Shown here one piece after another: positions 44,503-53,213 of a DNA stretch of 64,000 nucleotides (position 1 is its first letter; each line of letters opens with the position of its first letter). The notes below the pieces were generated by a model that saw only the letters and a program-made list of their open reading frames with translations, did not search any database and was not told the DNA's origin. Made by a program: the position numbers and the translations under genes. This stretch comes from Streptomyces ochraceiscleroticus (GTDB taxonomy: Bacteria > Actinomycetota > Actinomycetes > Streptomycetales > Streptomycetaceae): the NCBI RefSeq assembly GCF_000720485.1, contig NZ_JOAX01000017.1, positions 1-64,000 on the forward strand, given 5' to 3'.

Positions 44503-45852
44503 ATGACCGAGCTGCTCCTGTTGGCCGTGGCGTTTCTGCTGACCCTGGCCTGCGGTGTCTTCGTCGCGGCGGAGTTCTCGCTGACGACCGTCGAGCGCAG
44601 CGACCTCGAGCGCGCCGCCGAGCGCGGCGAGCGAGGCGCGGACAGCGCTCTGAAGGCCGTACGCGGCCTGACCTTCCAGCTCTCCGGCGCGCAGCTCGGC
44701 ATCACGGTGACCGGCCTGGTCATCGGCATGCTCGCCAAATCCTCGATCGCCGCGCTGCTCACCGGCCCCCTGGAGGCCATGGGGCTGCCGCGGTCCGCGG
44801 GCGAGAGCGCCGCGCTGATCCTCGGTACGGCCATTTCGACGGTCGTCCTGATGGTCGTCGGCGAGCTGGTACCGAAGAACTGGGCGATCTCCAGCCCGCT
44901 GCCCATCGCCAAGCGGGTGGCCACGCTGCAGCGCGGCTTCAGCGCCACGTTCAAGCCGCTGATCGGCCATCTGAACAACACCGCCAACCGTGTGGTGCGC
45001 CGGATGGGCCTGGAGCCGGCCGAGGAGCTGGCCTCCGCGCGCGGCCCGCAGGAGCTGATGGCGCTGGCCCGGCACTCCGCGAAGGAGGGCGCGCTGGAGG
45101 CGGACACGGCCGAGCTGTTCGTCCGTACGCTGAACCTCGCCGACCTCACGGCGGAGAACGTCATGACCCCGCGGGTGCAGGTCACGGCCCTGGAGGTGCA
45201 GTGCACCGCCGAGGACGTGGCCAACGCCACCCGCGCCACCGGCCTGTCCCGCTTCCCGGTCTACCGCGGCAGCCTGGACAGCGTCGTCGGGGTGGCGCAC
45301 ATCAAGGACGTGCTGGCCATACCGGCCGCGCGGCGGCGCCGGCACCCCATCGCCGAGATGCTCCGCGAGCCGCTGCTGGTACCGGAGACGCTGCCGGTCA
45401 ACGAGCTGCTGGACCGGCTGTCGGGCAAGCGGACGATGGCCGTGGTGATCGACGAGTACGGCGGCACGGCCGGCGTCGCGACGCTGGAGGACATCGTCGA
45501 GGAGGTCGTCGGCGAGGTCGTCGACGAGCACGACCCGCTGGAGACCCCGGACCTGGCCCCGGCCGGCAAGGACGAGGACGGCCGCACGCTGTACGACGCG
45601 GACGGTGCGGCCCGTTCCGACCAGCTCGAGCGGATCGGGCTGCGGATGCCGGAGGGCCCGTACGAGACGCTGGCCGGGCTGATCGCCACGGAGCTGGGCC
45701 GCATTCCCGGCCAGGGCGACGAGCTGACCGTCGCCGGGTGGCGGATGGACGTCGTGGACGCGTCCGGTCACCGTGCGGCGCGCGTGCTGCTGCACGCCCC
45801 CGCGGCCGGTGACGAGGACGCCGCCCGTACCCACGAGGAGGCCGCCCGATGA
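44503..45852 (+). CDS. CNNM/CorC (HlyC) family transporter, full length
   Basis: 449-residue membrane protein. The N-terminal DUF21/CNNM domain (about residues 1-190) has FVAAEFSLTTVERSDLE, LSGAQLGITVTGLVIG and VVGELVPKNWAI, the conserved VPKN bend. A CBS pair follows (VMTPRVQVTAL, SRFPVYRGSLDSVVGVAHIKD, DEYGGTAGVATLEDIVEEVVGE). The C-terminal CorC/HlyC domain ends with GDELTVAGWRMDVVDASGHR. The family mediates Mg2+ (or Na+/Mg2+ exchange) transport. ATG 44503 has GGAGGTG 6 nt upstream, which the leader may mask. It overlaps the second CNNM gene by ATGA, and the two probably form a hetero-oligomer. Confidence 0.92.
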   Translation: MTELLLLAVAFLLTLACGVFVAAEFSLTTVERSDLERAAERGERGADSALKAVRGLTFQLSGAQLGITVTGLVIGMLAKSSIAALLTGPLEAMGLPRSAGESAALILGTAISTVVLMVVGELVPKNWAISSPLPIAKRVATLQRGFSATFKPLIGHLNNTANRVVRRMGLEPAEELASARGPQELMALARHSAKEGALEADTAELFVRTLNLADLTAENVMTPRVQVTALEVQCTAEDVANATRATGLSRFPVYRGSLDSVVGVAHIKDVLAIPAARRRRHPIAEMLREPLLVPETLPVNELLDRLSGKRTMAVVIDEYGGTAGVATLEDIVEEVVGEVVDEHDPLETPDLAPAGKDEDGRTLYDADGAARSDQLERIGLRMPEGPYETLAGLIATELGRIPGQGDELTVAGWRMDVVDASGHRAARVLLHAPAAGDEDAARTHEEAAR

Positions 45853-46871
45853 CCGCGCTGCAGCTCTTCATCGGCCTGCTCACGCTGGTCGTCAACGCCT
45901 TCTTCGTGGGCGCCGAGTTCGCGCTGATCTCGGTGCGCCGCAGCCAGATCGAGCCGTACGCCGAGCAGGGCGACCGCCGGGCCCGCAGCGTCATCTGGGG
46001 CCTGCAGCACGTCTCCGCGCTGATGGCGGCGGCCCAGCTCGGCATCACGCTGTGCACGCTGGTGCTGGGCGCGGTCGCCGAGCCGGCCATCGCCCACCTC
46101 CTGGAACCGCTCTTCCACGTCACCGGGGTACCGGAGTCCCTGGTCCACCCGGTGTCCTTCGTGATCGCGCTGGCCCTGGCGACGTATCTGCACATGCTCT
46201 TCGGCGAGATGGTGCCGAAGAACATCGCGCTGGCCGCTCCGGTGCGCGCCGCGCTGCTGCTGGGGCCGCCGCTGGTGGCGATGGCGCGGGCGCTGCGCCC
46301 GGTGATCTTCGCGGTCAACTCGTTCGCGAACGGGCTGCTGAAGCTGTTGCGGGTGGAGGTCAAGAACGAGGTCGCGGCGACCTTCTCCGACGCCCAGCTC
46401 GTCAAGATGGTGGAGGACTCCTCCGACGCGGGCCTGCTGGACGACCGGGGCGCCGAGCGGCTGCGGGACGCGCTGGAGCTGGGCCGCCGCCCGGTCCGTG
46501 ACGTGGTCCTGCCGGCCGAGAAGGTGGTCTCCGCCCGGCTGGGCATCACCCCCGAGGGGCTGGAGGACCTGTCCGCGCGGTCCGGCTTCTCCCGCTTCCC
46601 CGTCGTGGACGCCTCCCGCCGCATCCTGGGCTATCTGCACGTGAAGGACGCGCTGGACGCCATGCCGCGGGACCTGCCGTTCCAGGTGTCCTCGATGCGG
46701 CCGATCGCCCGGGTGCGGGCTGCAACGCCGCTGGACGACGTGCTGACGGCGATGCGCGGTTCGCGTACCCACCTGGCCGCCGTGATCGGCGACGACGGGC
46801 GGCTGGCCGGGCTGGTCACGATGGAGGACGTGCTGCGGGAGCTGGTACTGCAGCACCGGCCCGCCGCCTGA
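45849..46871 (+). CDS. CNNM/CorC family transporter, short partner
   Basis: 340-residue membrane protein similar to the gene before it. DUF21 domain with FFVGAEFALISVRRSQIE, MAAAQLGITLCTLVLG and FGEMVPKNIAL. CBS pair with VVLPAEKVVSARL, SRFPVVDASRRILGYLHVKDAL and DDGRLAGLVTMEDVLRELV. It ends directly after the second CBS repeat and lacks the CorC/HlyC C-terminal domain of its partner. Paired long and short CNNM genes are common in actinobacteria. Start ATG 45849 overlaps the upstream stop, so expression is coupled. Confidence 0.92.
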   Translation: MTALQLFIGLLTLVVNAFFVGAEFALISVRRSQIEPYAEQGDRRARSVIWGLQHVSALMAAAQLGITLCTLVLGAVAEPAIAHLLEPLFHVTGVPESLVHPVSFVIALALATYLHMLFGEMVPKNIALAAPVRAALLLGPPLVAMARALRPVIFAVNSFANGLLKLLRVEVKNEVAATFSDAQLVKMVEDSSDAGLLDDRGAERLRDALELGRRPVRDVVLPAEKVVSARLGITPEGLEDLSARSGFSRFPVVDASRRILGYLHVKDALDAMPRDLPFQVSSMRPIARVRAATPLDDVLTAMRGSRTHLAAVIGDDGRLAGLVTMEDVLRELVLQHRPAA

Positions 46872-46905
46872 CGCACAGCCGCGGCGCGAGCGGCCCTGTA
46901 CTGCG

Positions 46906-46913
46906 TATAGGAT
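46906..46913 (+). promoter_or_regulatory. -10 element of the SGNH hydrolase gene
   Basis: TATAGGAT lies 10 nt before ATG 46924, so the transcript would begin very near or at the start codon. No clear -35 is seen. Confidence 0.45.
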
Positions 46914-46923
46914 CACTCGCGCC

Positions 46924-47721
46924 ATGGAGATGAGTGCTCAGTACACCAGTTTTGTCGCGGTCGGGGATTCCTTCACCGAGGGGATGTCGGACGCGCTGCC
47001 GGACGGCTCGTACCGCGGCTGGGCGGATCTGCTCGCGGCCCGTCTCGCCGCCCGCACGCCCGGCTTCCGGTACGCCAACCTCGCCGTGCGCGGCAAGCTC
47101 ATCGGCCAGATCGCCGAGGACCAGGCGCCCGCGGCCGCGGCCATGGGCGCCGACCTGATCACGCTGGTGGGCGGCCTGAACGACGTACTGCGCCCGAAGT
47201 GCGACGTGCCGCGGGTGTGCGCGCTCCTGGAGGAGGCCGCGGCGCGGCTGGCGCCGAGCTGCAAGCAGCTCGTACTGATGCGCAGTCCGGGCCGGCAGGG
47301 CCCGGTACTGGAGCGGTTCCGGCCGCGCATGGAGACGCTCTTCGACCACATCGACGAGGTCGCGCAGCGGCACGGCGCGCTCGTTGTGGACCTCTACGGC
47401 TCGGCGTCGCTCGGCGACCCGCGGCTGTGGGCGGACGACCGGCTGCACCTGACGGCCGAGGGACACGAACGGGTCGCCGAGGCCGTCTGGCAGGCGCTCG
47501 GCCTCCCGCCGGAGGCGGAGTGGGACGCGCCGCTGCCGCCGCCGGTGCCGCCGGGCTGGGTGGCCCGGCGCGCGGCGGACGCGCGGTTCGCCCGGACGCA
47601 TCTGGTGCCGTGGATAGGCCGCCGGCTGACGGGCCGGTCGAGCGGCGACGGACGGCCGCCGAAGCGCCCGGACCTCCTGCCGTACGGGGAACACGCCGGG
47701 GACAACGCCGGGAACGACTGA
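46924..47721 (+). CDS. SGNH/GDSL hydrolase
   Basis: 265-residue esterase/lipase-fold hydrolase. Block I is VAVGDSFTEGMSD with the nucleophile Ser, block II has VRGKLIGQIAEDQ, block III is LVGGLNDVL with the oxyanion Asn, and block V is DRLHLTAEGH with catalytic Asp and His. There is no signal peptide, so it acts in the cytoplasm. The C-terminal 65 residues are Pro- and Arg-rich. ATG 46924 (MEMSAQ) or ATG 46930 may be the start. It lies 52 nt after the CNNM pair with its own -10, so it is probably separately expressed. A terminator follows. Confidence 0.93.
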   Translation: MEMSAQYTSFVAVGDSFTEGMSDALPDGSYRGWADLLAARLAARTPGFRYANLAVRGKLIGQIAEDQAPAAAAMGADLITLVGGLNDVLRPKCDVPRVCALLEEAAARLAPSCKQLVLMRSPGRQGPVLERFRPRMETLFDHIDEVAQRHGALVVDLYGSASLGDPRLWADDRLHLTAEGHERVAEAVWQALGLPPEAEWDAPLPPPVPPGWVARRAADARFARTHLVPWIGRRLTGRSSGDGRPPKRPDLLPYGEHAGDNAGND

Positions 47722-47739
47722 GAACACACGCAGCACCCG

Positions 47740-47770
47740 AGGGGCCGCGCACGCCATGTGCACGGCCCCT
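47740..47770 (+). terminator. Terminator after the SGNH hydrolase
   Basis: 13-bp stem with one C/A mismatch (AGGGGCCGcGCAC / GTGCaCGGCCCCT) and a 5-nt loop, followed by TTTCG. Confidence 0.82.
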
Positions 47771-47808
47771 TTCGCATGCCCGGAACGGTATGACGGGCCA
47801 ACTCATCA

Positions 47809-47848
47809 CGCAAGATGCGTTAACAATGGAGATCTCTTCTGCTAAGAA
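47809..47848 (+). promoter_or_regulatory. Promoter and candidate DeoR operator of the polyol ABC operon
   Basis: -35 TTAACA at 47820-47825, 17 nt, then TAAGAA at 47843-47848. The dyad CGCA-AGA-TGCG (47809-47819) abuts the -35. The DeoR-family regulator encoded at the operon's end is the natural candidate to bind it. Confidence 0.5.
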
Positions 47849-47899
47849 TGCTGCCTGTCCCTGTTGGCGCACGCCCCGTCCCCCGAGGTACGCACCCTC

Positions 47900-49372
47900 A
47901 TGCCTGCATTCCTGCCTGCCCGCTCCCCCGCCACCCGGCCGCCGGTCGGCCGGCGCTCCCTGCTGCGCGGCGCCGCCGCCGTCGGGGCCGCCGGGCTGCT
48001 CACCGCCTGCGGCCGCGCCGCCGGCGCGTCCTTCGACGCGGGCGCCGCACCCTGGCGCCGGTACGCCGGTACCACGCTGAACTTCATCTCCGAGAACACC
48101 GCGCCCACCGCCGCGATCGCCGCGAACCTCGCGCCCTTCACCAAGCTGACCGGCATCCACGTCAACATCGTCACGCTGGAACTGTCCGCGCTCGCCCAGA
48201 AGGTCGCGCTGGACCTGGCCTCCGGCAACGGCCAGTACGACGTGGTGTACGCCGACCCGTACCAGGTCCTCGCACCGTACGCGGCCGCCTTCGCCGACCT
48301 GCGGGAGTTCCAGGAGAACCCGGACCTGCCCCGGCTGCCCGGCGGATTCGGCGACTTCGTCGCCACGCACCTGGACGCGGCCGGGCGCTTCGAGGACAAG
48401 GAGAAGGTGCTGGCGCTGCCGTACGACTCGGCGACCATGATCTGGCAGTACCGGGCCGACCTCTTCGAGAAGTACCACGACCGGATGGCCGCCGACCTCG
48501 GCTTCGACCCGGCGCCGTCGGACGGCACGACGTGGGAGCAGTACTACGCGATCGCCCGCTGGTTCAACGAGCACACCGACGAGGTGAAGTACGGCACCGG
48601 GCACCAGGCGAAGCAGCACGACTCGCTGATGTGCGACTTCTCGAACGTGCTGTGGGCGTACGGCGGGGACTACTTCGACGACGGCGCGCGGGTCGGGAGC
48701 CTGGGCGCCACCGACCCCGGGCGGTGCCGGCTGGGGTCCGAACGGGCCGTGGCGGCGGCCGAGTTCTACCAGCGGCTGCTGAAGATCGCCGACCCCGGGT
48801 CGCGGACCTGGGACTGGGACGGGCTGGGCGCCGCGTTCCGGGCCGGGCGGATCGCGATGTGCCCCAACTTCCATGAGTACGCGGCGTCCAACGAGGCCGT
48901 CATGCCGGGGAAGGTCGGCTACGCGCGGCTGCCGAAGGGGCCCGCGCGGGCCGCCGGCATGTACGGCGGGACCGGCATCGCGATATCCGGCGTCGCCCCG
49001 AAGCGGCGCCGCGAGGCCGCCTGGCTCTTCGCCAACTGGGCGACGGCACCGAAGACGCAGCTCGCCGGGCTGGCGAGCAAGGTCGGCGGCGGCACCCCGA
49101 CCCGTACGTCGGTGTACGCGGAGCGCGCGGTGCTCCGCGCCGAACACCGGCCGACGAAGCTGCCCAACATGCTGACCGCGAAGGCCGTGCGGGAGACCTG
49201 GCGGCCGGCCAACATCGGACTGCGGCCCAAGATCCCGATGTGGGGCGAGTGCGACACCGCCGTCTACACGCAGTTGTCCGGGCTGATCGCCGGGGACGCG
49301 TCCCCGCGCGCGACGATGCGCGCCACCGCCGAGCGCATCGACCGGATCACGGCACGAGGGTGGGTGGCCTGA
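47900..49372 (+). CDS. ABC transporter sugar/polyol-binding lipoprotein
   Basis: 490-residue extracellular solute-binding protein of the CUT1 type. The N-terminus has a twin-arginine signal (VGRRSLLRG) and lipobox LTAC with lipidated C37. The mature chain has ALAQKVALDLASGNGQYDVV and the IARWFNEHTDEVKYGTG loop seen in sorbitol/mannitol-type binders. ATG 47900 is chosen; a TTG at 47864 is in frame. First gene of an operon with two permeases, a polyol dehydrogenase and a DeoR regulator, so a sugar alcohol (sorbitol, xylitol, mannitol or arabitol) is the likely ligand. It is 3 nt from the next gene. Confidence 0.92.
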   Translation: MPAFLPARSPATRPPVGRRSLLRGAAAVGAAGLLTACGRAAGASFDAGAAPWRRYAGTTLNFISENTAPTAAIAANLAPFTKLTGIHVNIVTLELSALAQKVALDLASGNGQYDVVYADPYQVLAPYAAAFADLREFQENPDLPRLPGGFGDFVATHLDAAGRFEDKEKVLALPYDSATMIWQYRADLFEKYHDRMAADLGFDPAPSDGTTWEQYYAIARWFNEHTDEVKYGTGHQAKQHDSLMCDFSNVLWAYGGDYFDDGARVGSLGATDPGRCRLGSERAVAAAEFYQRLLKIADPGSRTWDWDGLGAAFRAGRIAMCPNFHEYAASNEAVMPGKVGYARLPKGPARAAGMYGGTGIAISGVAPKRRREAAWLFANWATAPKTQLAGLASKVGGGTPTRTSVYAERAVLRAEHRPTKLPNMLTAKAVRETWRPANIGLRPKIPMWGECDTAVYTQLSGLIAGDASPRATMRATAERIDRITARGWVA

Positions 49373-49374
49373 GC

Positions 49375-50316
49375 ATGACCACGTCTTCCGTACGGGCAAA
49401 GGCGCCGGACGCCGCCGCCACCGCGCCCGGTCCCGGGCGGCCGCGCCGCCGCCCGTTCCCCGGCTTCCACGGCCGGATGATGGCCCCCGGCATCCTCGTC
49501 CTCGCCGCCGTCTCCGTGCTGCCGTTCGTGGCCGTGGTGGCGATGAGCTTCTCCCGCGTCCACCTGCTCGGCGGCCTCGGCCTGGAGGGCGTCGGCCTGG
49601 ACAACTGGGGGCGGCTGTTCACCGACCCGGACATGGCCTGGGCCTGGGCCCGCACCGCCGCGTATTTCGTGCTCACCGTCGGCGGCGAGATGGTGCTCGG
49701 CACGCTGCTCGCCGTCTGCCTGTGGCGGCTGCGGCGCGGCCGCAACGCGGCGCTGAGCCTGATGCTGCTCCCGATGTTCGTCGCGCCCGTGATCGTCGGG
49801 CTGCTCGGCCGCTTCCTCACCGACTCCACCTTCGGCCTGTACACCTGGCTGCTGCGCCAGGTCGGGTACCACGGCGACATCATGGGCGACCGGACCAGCG
49901 CGTTCGCCGCGGTGACGCTGATGGACATCTGGGAGTGGACGCCGCTGATCGCGCTCATCGCGCTGGCCGGGCTGACGTCCGTACCGGCGAGCGTCCTGGA
50001 GGCGGCGGCGCTGGACGGCGCGGGCATGGTCCGCACGCTCCGGCACATCGTCCTGCCGTCGATCACGCCCGTGCTGCTCGTGGCGCTGCTGATCCGTTCC
50101 ATGGACGCGCTGCGGTACTTCGACATCATCTGGAACACCACCGGTGGCGGCCCGGCCGACGCCACCAAGGTCGCCTCCGTACGGCTCTACGAAACGGCCT
50201 TCCGCTTCTTCGACTTCGGGTACGCCGCCGTGACCGGCCTGCTGATGCTCGCCGTGACCACCGTCGTCGCCCGCTTCTTCGTCCGCCTCCTCGAACGGAA
50301 GGAGCTGCCGCGATGA
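49375..50316 (+). CDS. ABC sugar/polyol permease (MalF-like)
   Basis: 313-residue inner-membrane permease with six predicted helices. The cytoplasmic coupling (EAA) loop reads PASVLEAAALDGAGMVRTLRHIVLPSI, with core EAAALDGAG. The Arg/Pro-rich N-terminal tail precedes helix 1 (MMAPGILVLAAVSVLPFVAVV). ATG 49375 follows the binding-protein stop by 2 nt and the gene overlaps the next permease by ATGA. It forms the translocation pore with the MalG-like partner. No ATP-binding subunit is encoded in the operon, so a shared MsiK-type ATPase must energise it. Confidence 0.93.
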   Translation: MTTSSVRAKAPDAAATAPGPGRPRRRPFPGFHGRMMAPGILVLAAVSVLPFVAVVAMSFSRVHLLGGLGLEGVGLDNWGRLFTDPDMAWAWARTAAYFVLTVGGEMVLGTLLAVCLWRLRRGRNAALSLMLLPMFVAPVIVGLLGRFLTDSTFGLYTWLLRQVGYHGDIMGDRTSAFAAVTLMDIWEWTPLIALIALAGLTSVPASVLEAAALDGAGMVRTLRHIVLPSITPVLLVALLIRSMDALRYFDIIWNTTGGGPADATKVASVRLYETAFRFFDFGYAAVTGLLMLAVTTVVARFFVRLLERKELPR

Positions 50317-51167
50317 CCACCGCCACCGCCGCTCTCGAGCGCGGCACCCGTACCGCCCGCTGGACCGTCCGCGTCCTCGTGCTCGTCGCCCTCATCTGGA
50401 CGCTCGTACCGCTGGGCTGGATGCTGCTGTCGTCCCTCAAGGCCACCGGGGAGGTCACCGCGCCGACCCCGAGCCTGTCGTTCGCACCGACGCTGGAGAA
50501 CTACCGGCGGCTGTTCAGCGGCGGCAACTCGCTCTGGCCGTATCTGCGCAACAGCGTCGTCGCGGCGGGCGCGTCGGCGCTGCTGGCCACCGCGCTGGGC
50601 GCGCTCGCCGGGTACGGCCTGGCCCGCAGCCGGATGCGCGGCAAGCACCACCTGTCGTTCTGGATCATCTCCACCCGGATGGCACCGATCGCGGCCGTGG
50701 TGCTGCCGATCTTCCTGATCTTCCGCTACCTCGGGCTGATCGACACCCTCCCCGGCCTCGTCCTGGCCTACCTCTCCTTCAATCTGCCGTTCGCGATCTG
50801 GCTGCTCAGCGCCTTCTTCGCGGAGGTGCCGCCGTCCCTGGAGGAGTCCGCGCTGGTGGCCGGGTGCGGCAACTGGCAGGCGTTCCGGCACGTCATCCTG
50901 CCGCTGACGCGCCCGGGCCTGGTGACCACCTTCGTGCTGTGCCTGGTGTTCTCCTGGAACGACTACGCCTTCGCCCTGGTCCTCAGCGGACCGCACACCC
51001 AGACCCTGCCCATCGCCGCCAGCCAGCTGGTCACCCAGACCGGCATCGACTGGGGGCAGCTGACCGCCATCGGGACCGTCGTGGTGATCCCGATGATGCT
51101 CGTCGGCCTCGCTGTACGCCGGTGGCTGGTCACCGGCCTGACCATGGGAGCCGTGACCGGAGAATGA
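50313..51167 (+). CDS. ABC sugar/polyol permease (MalG-like)
   Basis: 284-residue permease with six helices. EAA loop PPSLEESALVAGCGNWQAFRHVILPL, core EESALVAGCG; the C-terminal half has FSWNDYAFALVLSGP, common to MalG-type partners. The helix-1 part VLVLVALIWTLVPLGWMLLSSLK is typical. ATG 50313 overlaps the MalF-like stop, and its own stop overlaps the dehydrogenase ATG, so the operon is tightly coupled. Sequence is close to SmoG/MtlG-type polyol permeases, in line with the dehydrogenase encoded next. Confidence 0.93.
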   Translation: MTTATAALERGTRTARWTVRVLVLVALIWTLVPLGWMLLSSLKATGEVTAPTPSLSFAPTLENYRRLFSGGNSLWPYLRNSVVAAGASALLATALGALAGYGLARSRMRGKHHLSFWIISTRMAPIAAVVLPIFLIFRYLGLIDTLPGLVLAYLSFNLPFAIWLLSAFFAEVPPSLEESALVAGCGNWQAFRHVILPLTRPGLVTTFVLCLVFSWNDYAFALVLSGPHTQTLPIAASQLVTQTGIDWGQLTAIGTVVVIPMMLVGLAVRRWLVTGLTMGAVTGE

Positions 51168-52210
51168 ACCGCACCTCTGACCTTCCCGAGACCATGCGGG
51201 CCGCCGTGCTCGTCGCGCCGAAGCAGCTCGAGATCCAGGAGCGCCCGGTGCCCCGGCCGGGCCCCGGCCAGGTGCTCGTCCGCGTCGAGGCCGTCGGCGT
51301 GTGCGGCTCCGACGTGCACTACTACGAACACGGGCGGATCGGCGACTTCGTCGTCCGCTCCCCCATGGTCCTCGGGCACGAGCCGGGCGGCACGGTCGTC
51401 GCGCTCGGGCCCGGCGCCCGGCGGCACACGCCGGGGCAGCCGGTCTCCATCGAGCCGGGCGTGCCCTGCGGTCGCTGCGCCCAGTGCCGGCAGGGCCGGT
51501 ACAACCTCTGCCCGGACGTGTCCTTCTACGCGACGCCGCCGGTGGACGGGGCGCTGTGCGAGTACGTCGCCGTGGACGAGGACTTCGCGCATCCGGTGCC
51601 CGAGTCGCTGAGCACGGAGGGCGCGGCGCTGCTCGAACCGCTGTCGGTGGGCGTCTGGGCCTCGCGGAAGGCGCGGGTCGCGCCGGGGTCGCGGGTGCTG
51701 GTGACGGGGGCCGGGCCGATCGGGCTGGTCGCCCTGCAGAGCGCGCGGGCCTTCGGGGCGAGCGAGGTCGTGGTCACCGATGTCGCGCCGCAGCGGCTGG
51801 CCGTGGCCCGCGAGCTGGGCGCCACCGCGACCGTGGACGCGCGGCGGACGCGGCTCGCCGACACCGGGTACGAGCCGGACGTCCTGCTGGAGTGCTCGGG
51901 CGCGCCGGCCGCCGCCGAGGAAGGGCTGCGCGCGCTGGGCCGGGCGGGGCGTGCGGTGCTGGTCGGGATGGGCGGGGACACCATCCCGCTGCCGCTCGCG
52001 CATGTGCAAAACTTCGAGATCGAGGTCACCGGTACGTTCCGGTACGCCAACACCTGGCCGACCGCCATCTCCCTGGCCGCTTCCGGCGAGGTGGATCTGG
52101 CCCGGCTGGTCACGCACCGGTACGGCCTGGAGGACAGCGGGGTGGCGCTCACCGCGGGCGCCGCCGATCCGACCGCGATCAAGGCCGTGGTGCGCCCGCA
52201 GGCCGGCTGA
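51164..52210 (+). CDS. Zinc-dependent polyol dehydrogenase (sorbitol/xylitol type)
   Basis: 348-residue MDR-superfamily enzyme that oxidises a sugar alcohol to a ketose with NAD+. Catalytic zinc region VCGSDVHYYEHGRIGDFVV and GHEPGGTVVALG; structural zinc cysteines in GVPCGRCAQCRQGRYNLCPD; Rossmann motif VLVTGAGPIGLVALQ; the downstream VVVTDVAPQR with Asp suggests NAD+ preference. The YYEHGRIG sequence is typical of sorbitol and xylitol dehydrogenases. ATG 51164 overlaps the permease stop. It provides the first catabolic step after uptake; no ketose kinase is in the window. Confidence 0.94.
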   Translation: MNRTSDLPETMRAAVLVAPKQLEIQERPVPRPGPGQVLVRVEAVGVCGSDVHYYEHGRIGDFVVRSPMVLGHEPGGTVVALGPGARRHTPGQPVSIEPGVPCGRCAQCRQGRYNLCPDVSFYATPPVDGALCEYVAVDEDFAHPVPESLSTEGAALLEPLSVGVWASRKARVAPGSRVLVTGAGPIGLVALQSARAFGASEVVVTDVAPQRLAVARELGATATVDARRTRLADTGYEPDVLLECSGAPAAAEEGLRALGRAGRAVLVGMGGDTIPLPLAHVQNFEIEVTGTFRYANTWPTAISLAASGEVDLARLVTHRYGLEDSGVALTAGAADPTAIKAVVRPQAG

Positions 52211-52276
52211 CGGCGCGCCCGGCCGCACGACGCTCCGGGCCGCACGAGAGGGAACGCACGAGGGAAGGAGGGCCGG

Positions 52277-53110
52277 GTGCCCGCCAAGGCGCGGCTGTCG
52301 CAGGCAGCCGTCGAGGACCGCCGGCAGGACGTGCTCAAGTACGTCGTCGAGCGGGGCGAGATGCGCATCGACGACCTCGCCGCGCACTTCGGCCTCAGCC
52401 TGATGACCATGCACCGCGATCTCGACGATCTCGCGGGGCGTGATCTGCTGCGCAAGGAGCGCGGGCGCGCGGTCGCCTTCCCGGCCCTGACCATGGAGAC
52501 CGCCACCCGCTTCCGGGAGGGCGCGCACCGCGAGGTGAAGAGCGCGCTGTGTGCCGCCGCGGCCCGGCGGATCCGGCCCGGCAGCACGCTGCTCATCGAC
52601 GACTCGACCACGCTGTACCCGCTGGCCGGCCTCCTGACGGAGATCGACGGACTCACCGTCGTCACCAATTCGGTGGGGCTGGCGCAGCGGCTGACCTCGG
52701 CGTCCGGCGCGTCCGGCGGGACGGCGCGATCGGGTCCGGAGGTGACGCTGCTCGGCGGGCAGTACCAGGGCGACTTCAACTCCTGTACGGGACGTGAGGT
52801 GACGCGGGGGCTGTCGCGGATCCACGCGGATCTGGCGCTGATGTCGGCGACGGCGGTGCACGGCGGCCGGCTGTTCCACCCGCTGCCGGAGTTCGTCGAG
52901 GTCAAGGAGGCGATGCTGGGCGCCGCCACGGGCAGCCTGCTGCTCGCCGACCACTCCAAATTCGGCAAGACCGCCACGTACTGCTACGGGGACGCCACGC
53001 TGTACCAGGCGGTGATCACCGACAGCGGTACGGAGCCGCGCGAGGTCGCCGTCGTGCGCGAGCTGGGCGTCGAGGTGGAGACGGTGCCGGCGGAGCCGCG
53101 CGGCTCGTAG
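52277..53110 (+). CDS. DeoR/GlpR-family regulator
   Basis: 277-residue repressor. The DeoR HTH is RIDDLAAHFGLSLMTMHRDLDDL, core FGLSLMTMHRDL, where M replaces the more common V of SxxTVRRDL. The effector domain is a phosphosugar-isomerase-like fold with LLIDDSTTLYPLAGLL, VVTNSVGLAQ and LLADHSKFGKTA. GTG 52277 has AAGGAGG 5 nt upstream. It ends the polyol operon (66 nt after the dehydrogenase) and probably represses it via the CGCA-AGA-TGCG dyad at 47809, with a phosphorylated sugar as inducer. Confidence 0.93.
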   Translation: MPAKARLSQAAVEDRRQDVLKYVVERGEMRIDDLAAHFGLSLMTMHRDLDDLAGRDLLRKERGRAVAFPALTMETATRFREGAHREVKSALCAAAARRIRPGSTLLIDDSTTLYPLAGLLTEIDGLTVVTNSVGLAQRLTSASGASGGTARSGPEVTLLGGQYQGDFNSCTGREVTRGLSRIHADLALMSATAVHGGRLFHPLPEFVEVKEAMLGAATGSLLLADHSKFGKTATYCYGDATLYQAVITDSGTEPREVAVVRELGVEVETVPAEPRGS

Positions 53111-53142
53111 CGCGGCGTCGTGCGGCTTCTGGCCGGGAGCCG

Positions 53143-53205
53143 TGCGGCTTGTAGCAAGCCACAATCCGGACCGTGGCGCCGGCCTGCGCAAACGAACAGT
53201 AGAAT
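53143..53205 (+). promoter_or_regulatory. deoR-purB gap: weak hairpin and purB -10 element
   Basis: 53143-53163 is a short hairpin (GGCTTG-TAG-CAAGCC with a flanking TG/CA pair), a weak terminator candidate. CGTGCGGCTT occurs twice (53119, 53141). TAGAAT at 53200-53205 is a good -10, only 8 nt before GTG 53214. Confidence 0.5.
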
Positions 53206-53213
53206 CGGCTCAC

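Noticed and set aside
44426..44506. 26-aa ORF overlapping the CNNM start, a possible leader peptide
   Set aside because: Third-position GC is about 57 percent and the ribosome site is about 16 nt away; the segment is better explained as structured leader RNA.
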